NCBI GenBank assembly: GCA_023441725.1
Contig: JAEZNV010000119.1
Location: 1 to 6,481, forward strand
Reading direction: 5' to 3'
DNA from: Actinomycetes bacterium
Lineage (GTDB): Bacteria > Actinomycetota > Coriobacteriia > Coriobacteriales > Coriobacteriaceae
DNA: 6,481 nucleotides
Of the stretch, positions 6,439 through 6,481 are shown piece after piece. Each line of letters opens with the position of its first letter. Positions within the stretch are counted from its first letter, which is position 1. The translations under genes were made by a program, and so were the position numbers. The notes below the pieces were generated by a model. That model was not told where the DNA came from and made no database searches. It was given only the letters and a program-made list of their open reading frames with translations.

Positions 6439-6481
6439 GCAGCGAGCCTGGTAACAGCCGCAACGAAACCATACGGAAACG

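Overview
The window looks like chromosomal DNA of a GC-rich, Gram-positive gut actinobacterium, most plausibly a Coriobacteriia member such as Collinsella. This is inference from GC-rich coding sequence, AAGGAGG-type ribosome binding sites, a twin-arginine-like lipoprotein signal and recognisable protein families; no marker gene fixes the species.

Left part, minus strand (1-2928). From right to left it reads: an HD-domain protein, an ABC_trans_CmpB-type membrane protein 3 bp downstream of it, a 29-codon remnant of a P-II nitrogen regulator (glnB/glnK), a GC-rich hairpin, a Cof-type HAD phosphatase, a near-perfect 29-bp inverted repeat touching the HAD stop codon, two operator-like dyads, and the first 36 codons of a probable TetR-family regulator that starts on TTG and runs off the left edge. 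The P-II remnant and the regulator start are short and easily missed.

Middle (2929-4976). A divergent intergenic region holds a LacI-type operator-like palindrome and a leader hairpin. It is followed by a plus-strand gene for a complete thiamine-diphosphate enzyme of the 1-deoxy-D-xylulose-5-phosphate synthase (DXS) family. By eye this protein keeps the cofactor residues but has replaced several residues that the E. coli enzyme uses to hold glyceraldehyde 3-phosphate. It ends in a textbook intrinsic terminator.

Right part (4977-6481). A gene-free stretch of about 500 bp contains the most unusual structure of the window: four identical 15-bp repeats, alternating in orientation and spaced at exactly 40 bp, separated by three unrelated 25-bp spacers. 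A second terminator-like hairpin follows; its core resembles the repeat at 201-229. Then a clear sigma-A-type promoter drives a polar amino-acid (probably glutamate/glutamine-type) ABC transporter binding lipoprotein. Its permease and ATPase genes are not in the window and may lie beyond the right edge.

The genes do not form one pathway. The HD and CmpB genes are a translationally close pair; the DXS-like and binding-protein genes are separate transcription units.
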